A stretch of 52,771 bases of DNA from Comamonadaceae bacterium. Lineage in GTDB: Bacteria; Pseudomonadota; Gammaproteobacteria; Burkholderiales; Burkholderiaceae_C. The stretch is from assembly GCA_947451385.1 (NCBI GenBank), contig CANFYZ010000012.1, forward strand, positions 1 through 52,771. The letters run 5' to 3'. The notes beneath the pieces were generated by a model. The model was not told the DNA's origin and did no database searches. It saw nothing but the letters and a program-made list of their open reading frames with translations. Each line of letters opens with the position of its first letter. Positions within the stretch are counted from its first letter, which is position 1. Position numbers and translations under genes: made by a program. This document shows, piece after piece, positions 49,532-52,771 of the stretch.

Positions 49532-50680
49532 ATGAGTGCCAGTGATTCAGCCGAAAAGACCGAAGAGCCCACGGCGCGCAAACTGCGCAAAGCCCGTGAG
49601 GATGGCCAGGTCGCGCGCTCGACCGAATTGCCTGCCGCCGCCGTGACGATTTCGGCCATGCTCATCATCTTCATGATTGGCGGTGTCTGGGTGGCGCGTC
49701 TGTCACAACAATTTGCCGCAGGATTTACCTTTGATCGTAAAACCTTGGACTCCCCCAACTTGCTGCCGGCTGTTTTTGGTCAGCAAATGGGCGATGGCTT
49801 GCTGCTGGTGTTGCCGCTGTTGGTGTTGACGGCCATCGCCGCCATTTTGGCCAGCGGGGCCACGGGGGGGTATTTGTTTTCCTTCCAAAGTATCTTGCCC
49901 AACTTCGGCAAGCTCAATCCCGGTGCCGGATTGGTGCGCATTTTTGGTACCAAAGCCTGGGTCGAGTTACTCAAATCCATCGCCAAGTTCAGCTTGATAG
50001 GGGGCGTGCTGTGGATCTTGGTCAATCGCCATTTGGACGAATTGCTGCACATGGGCCAAATGAGTTTGCAACCGGCCCTGGAAGCGGCGGGCCTGTTGAT
50101 TGCCGAATCGGCCTTGTGGCTGTCCTTGTGTCTGCTGTTCATCGCCTTGATCGATGCGCCCTACCAACGTTATGCCTTCATCAAACGCATGCGCATGACC
50201 AAGCAGGAAGTCAAAGATGAAATGAAGGACATGGAGGGTAAGCCTGAAGTCAAGGCCAAGATTCGCCAACGGCAACGCGAAATGAGCAATGCCCGCATGA
50301 TCCAAAAAGTCAAAGACGCCGACGTGATCATCACCAACCCGGAACACTTTGCGGTGGCCTTGTCTTACGACCCCGCAGGGGACGGTGCGCCTATCTTGCT
50401 GGCCAAAGGCGCCGACCATATTGCCGCCAAAATCCGCGAAGAAGCCAAACTGCACGGCATTGAAATATTCTCTTCGCCGGCCCTGGCGCGTGCGATTTAT
50501 TTCACCACCGACACCGACCGCTCCATTCCCGAAGCCCTTTACTACGCCGTGGCGCAAGTGCTAGCCTATGTGTTTAACTTGGCGCAAATTCGGCCTGGTG
50601 CGCAACCCATGCAACGCCCTGCGCCCAAACTGCCTAAAGAAATGCAGTTTGATGCGGATGGCAAATTGATCAACCCCTAA
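49532..50680 (+). CDS. flhB: Flagellar export switch protein FlhB
   Basis: A 382-residue export protein that autocleaves and, with FliK, switches from hook to filament substrates. The N-terminal EKTEEPTARKLRKAREDGQVARS and four membrane helices are followed by the cytoplasmic domain. The cleavage motif is NPEH starting at Asn269 rather than the textbook NPTH; the Asn-Pro pair that is cut is intact. The C-terminal tail (QMRPAPKLP-like, about 360-382) is short. It closes the fliK-flhB run and sits 12 bp before the DamX-like gene. Confidence 0.95.
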   Translation: MSASDSAEKTEEPTARKLRKAREDGQVARSTELPAAAVTISAMLIIFMIGGVWVARLSQQFAAGFTFDRKTLDSPNLLPAVFGQQMGDGLLLVLPLLVLTAIAAILASGATGGYLFSFQSILPNFGKLNPGAGLVRIFGTKAWVELLKSIAKFSLIGGVLWILVNRHLDELLHMGQMSLQPALEAAGLLIAESALWLSLCLLFIALIDAPYQRYAFIKRMRMTKQEVKDEMKDMEGKPEVKAKIRQRQREMSNARMIQKVKDADVIITNPEHFAVALSYDPAGDGAPILLAKGADHIAAKIREEAKLHGIEIFSSPALARAIYFTTDTDRSIPEALYYAVAQVLAYVFNLAQIRPGAQPMQRPAPKLPKEMQFDADGKLINP

Positions 50681-50692
50681 GGAGCGGACCCC

Positions 50693-52039
50693 ATGTTCAA
50701 TCTGTCACGCCCCATGACCCCGGAGTTGGAAGACTTTTATTTTCAAGCAGATGACCGTGAACTGGTCGACGGCTGCGTCACGGCGTTGACCCGCGACGGC
50801 TTGAATGTGGCCATTTTGGCGTCGCATGCCGCGGCCTTGGAGCATTACGGTAACTTGCTGATCGCACGTTTACGCAAGTTCACACCGACCAGCAAGATCG
50901 AGGTGTATTTCCCCACCAGCTCTGACGATTTGTTGGCCCGCTTCAACCAGGCCTTGGCAAATCAGTCTTTGGCGCAAGCCATGCAAGGCCGCAAGAATAT
51001 TTTGGCCACCCAATTTTGGGTTTTGAACAACGCCGCCTCCGTCCCCGAACACGAGTTGCAATTGTTGGCCAGCCTGGTGCACAACTTTCCAGGCGCGAAT
51101 ATCCGATTGATCTTGTTCTTAGACACTTCGCGACAAGCCAACCCTTCATTGGCAGCCTTTGGAAAGAACATCACACGCTGGGAGATTGAACTCCCCAATG
51201 CGGCCCAAGCAGCACAACTGATCTCGCAAACCAAGGGCCCAGACCAGCAAAAAGCCGTTCGCGCCTTTTTGAACCGCATCAACTCGTCGGAACCGCAATC
51301 GCCTGCCGAGCCGCCGGTGAAAAAGCGCTTCAGCAACCCCTTTGCCAAGCGCCCTCCCAGCATGGCCCAATCCAGCCGGGGGGCAAGCCGCCCGAAATGG
51401 CAGCCTGCAGCCCAATGGACTGGCGCCATCTTGCTGATATTGGCGGCGTCCACCGGCTTGCTGTATGCACTCAACCCCGCGGCGTTTCAATTTTTGAACC
51501 CCGAAACCGCCACGGTGGCGGCCAAAGACAGCAAACCGGCCAGCAACTCAGCCAGCAATTCGGCCCAGGGCAAAGCCACCGACGCCAAGAAGGCCGCTAA
51601 GGCCAGCGACGCCAAACCGGCTGAAGCCGAAAAACCGGTGGCGGCCAAAGCCGAAGCCACGACCCGCACGACCACCGTTCTGGTCGATGAATTGCCCAAC
51701 GAAGCGGCGGCGGGGCAAGCCTGGGCCAAGAAACTGCCCGCCGAAAGTTATGTGGTGCAGCACCTGGCTTTGCCGGTATTTAAAAATGTCGTCGCCTGGC
51801 AACAAGCCAATCCCAAACTGGCCGACGCGCACATCGTTGCGACTTACAAACCCGGTGAAAAATTGGCGCAATTTGTTCTGGTGTCTGGCCCCTTCAAATC
51901 CAGAAGCGCAGCCACCGAGTTCATTCAGCAGCCTCAAACGCCTCGCTTGTCGTTCGCCATCCCGTCCAATCAATTCACTGAGCGGCTGAGCCCGCGCGAC
52001 AACCCCAACACGGTTAAACCCAAGGAGGCTCGGCGATGA
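50693..52039 (+). CDS. DamX-like bitopic protein with degenerate AAA-like domain and SPOR-like C terminus, flagellar cluster
   Basis: A 448-residue protein of no assigned family. Residues about 15-195 resemble an ExeA/DamX-type AAA domain in outline (NVAILASHAAALEHYGNLLI; QFWVLNNAASVPEHELQLLASL; NIRLILFLDTS), but Walker A Gly/Lys and the Walker B acids are missing, so ATP use is unlikely. A basic linker precedes one helix (about 242-262, WTGAILLILAASTGLLYAL). An Ala/Lys-rich periplasmic linker follows, then a SPOR-like end (about 345-425: SYVVQHLALPVFKN; QFVLVSGPFKSRSAATEF). AAGGAG precedes the ATG, and it is coupled to the next gene. A role anchoring the flagellar base to peptidoglycan is a guess. 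Confidence 0.8.
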   Translation: MFNLSRPMTPELEDFYFQADDRELVDGCVTALTRDGLNVAILASHAAALEHYGNLLIARLRKFTPTSKIEVYFPTSSDDLLARFNQALANQSLAQAMQGRKNILATQFWVLNNAASVPEHELQLLASLVHNFPGANIRLILFLDTSRQANPSLAAFGKNITRWEIELPNAAQAAQLISQTKGPDQQKAVRAFLNRINSSEPQSPAEPPVKKRFSNPFAKRPPSMAQSSRGASRPKWQPAAQWTGAILLILAASTGLLYALNPAAFQFLNPETATVAAKDSKPASNSASNSAQGKATDAKKAAKASDAKPAEAEKPVAAKAEATTRTTTVLVDELPNEAAAGQAWAKKLPAESYVVQHLALPVFKNVVAWQQANPKLADAHIVATYKPGEKLAQFVLVSGPFKSRSAATEFIQQPQTPRLSFAIPSNQFTERLSPRDNPNTVKPKEARR

Positions 52040-52771
52040 CCCCCGAACCGGAAATTATCACGAGCGGCACCCCTCACGAGGTTCACCTGGCCGAGGGCAG
52101 CAACACCGCGGTACATAAAACCGCCACGGCCTTGGAGCCTCAAATTCGCAACACCCTCGCCAATCCCGACGAAACCGTCGAGGTGATGGAGGTGGTGAAA
52201 GGCGTTACGCACAACCAATCTGAAGAGGAACGGTTAGCGCAATTGGCGCAGGCTGGAAGCAAGATCGAAAAAGTCCGCACGGCCTCAGAGGCTGAGAAAA
52301 CAGAGGCCATCGTCCAGGTGTCGACGACTAATGGCAGCCAAGCCAAAGACCGATTCGCCCAGGTCCCCGAGGGTGCTGAGGCAGCCCCGCGAACCGTGAA
52401 CCCCGAAGGCAGCGCCGAAGAACAAATGGCCCACGTGCAGGAAACGCATGCGGGGAGCTCGGCGTCCGCCGCCAGCGCCGCGTTGCCGCTGAACCAAGTC
52501 ATGAGCGATTTGCCCTCACTGGACCTGAACCTGCCAGCGACAGCGACACCTACAACGCCAGCAACAACGCCAGCGCCCACCCCGGTCGCTCAAGAAACAG
52601 CGAAGCAAGCCGATACTTCTGTGCCAGAGGTTGAAGTCGCGGCGCGTGCCGAGTTCATGGCTGACATGAACTTCCCTGCGCGAGTCGTCAAATTGAAGAT
52701 CGCCAACGACCAAATCCGCGGACACATTGAAAAGTTGGAGAAACCCTTGTTCCCGCCCATTGCTGAGGAAG
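52036..52771 (+). CDS. Acidic low-complexity protein of unknown function, 3' truncated by window end
   Basis: The frame opens at ATG 52036 (AAGGAGG nine bases upstream, ATGA overlap with the preceding stop) and stays open for 245 codons to the window edge. The start reads MTPEPEIITSGTPHEVHLAEG. The protein is rich in Glu, Ala and Thr, with a Pro/Thr linker at about 180-195 and no signal peptide or membrane helix in the visible part. A more ordered, charged segment begins near residue 205 (ARAEFMADMNFPARVVKLKI), where a folded domain may start. I do not recognise it. Confidence 0.75.
   Translation, partial: MTPEPEIITSGTPHEVHLAEGSNTAVHKTATALEPQIRNTLANPDETVEVMEVVKGVTHNQSEEERLAQLAQAGSKIEKVRTASEAEKTEAIVQVSTTNGSQAKDRFAQVPEGAEAAPRTVNPEGSAEEQMAHVQETHAGSSASAASAALPLNQVMSDLPSLDLNLPATATPTTPATTPAPTPVAQETAKQADTSVPEVEVAARAEFMADMNFPARVVKLKIANDQIRGHIEKLEKPLFPPIAEE

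Overview
The window is a dense, high-GC stretch of chromosome from a betaproteobacterium, most likely order Burkholderiales and probably Comamonadaceae. This is inferred from gene content and order: an argS-SPOR-dsbA block, lptAB-rpoN, Bug-type solute receptors, fused IcmF, and a fliKLMNOPQR-flhB block divergent from flhA-flhF-flhG-fliA. I see no insertion sequence, prophage, CRISPR array, rRNA or tRNA. Genes are packed and often share ATGA, GTGA or TGATG stop/start overlaps.

Region 1 (1-13.7 kb) is metabolism and envelope. It opens with the end of an IcmF-type acyl-CoA mutase. A PhoX alkaline phosphatase and an AMP nucleosidase then diverge from a shared Pho-box-like operator, which suggests joint induction on phosphate starvation. 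Glutathione synthetase follows. On the minus strand come glcB (malate synthase G), a 14-helix MFS exporter and a class II amidotransferase. A divergent LysR regulator is coupled to a ChbG/HpnK-type deacetylase, which converges on a GT2 glycosyltransferase/GtrA pair.

Region 2 (13.7-24.1 kb) is mostly core: a PsiF-repeat protein, argS, a SPOR protein, dsbA, then lptA-lptB-rpoN-rlmL and a PIN-domain protein in a run of overlapping genes. A YecA-like SEC-C protein and a TauE/SafE permease follow.

Region 3 (24.1-35.8 kb) is accessory. A minus-strand operon encodes a NicX-like metalloenzyme, an alpha/beta hydrolase, an acyl-CoA-dehydrogenase-fold protein without the usual catalytic glutamate, an acyl-CoA ligase, a Bug receptor and a small unknown protein. 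It looks like an uncharacterised CoA-dependent catabolic route. An RND efflux pair (adaptor and pump, no outer-membrane channel) and a membrane-anchored methyltransferase follow.

Region 4 (35.8-52.8 kb) is flagellar. The minus strand carries flhA-flhF-flhG-fliA-fliS-motA-motB and the plus strand fliK-L-M-N-O-P-Q-R-flhB plus two unusual downstream genes. These are a DamX-like protein with a degenerate AAA-like domain, one membrane helix and a SPOR-like end, and an acidic protein cut by the window edge. A good sigma-54 promoter precedes flhA and a good sigma-28 promoter precedes fliS, where it overlaps a hairpin that covers the fliS ribosome binding site. FlhF and FlhG point to polar flagellation.
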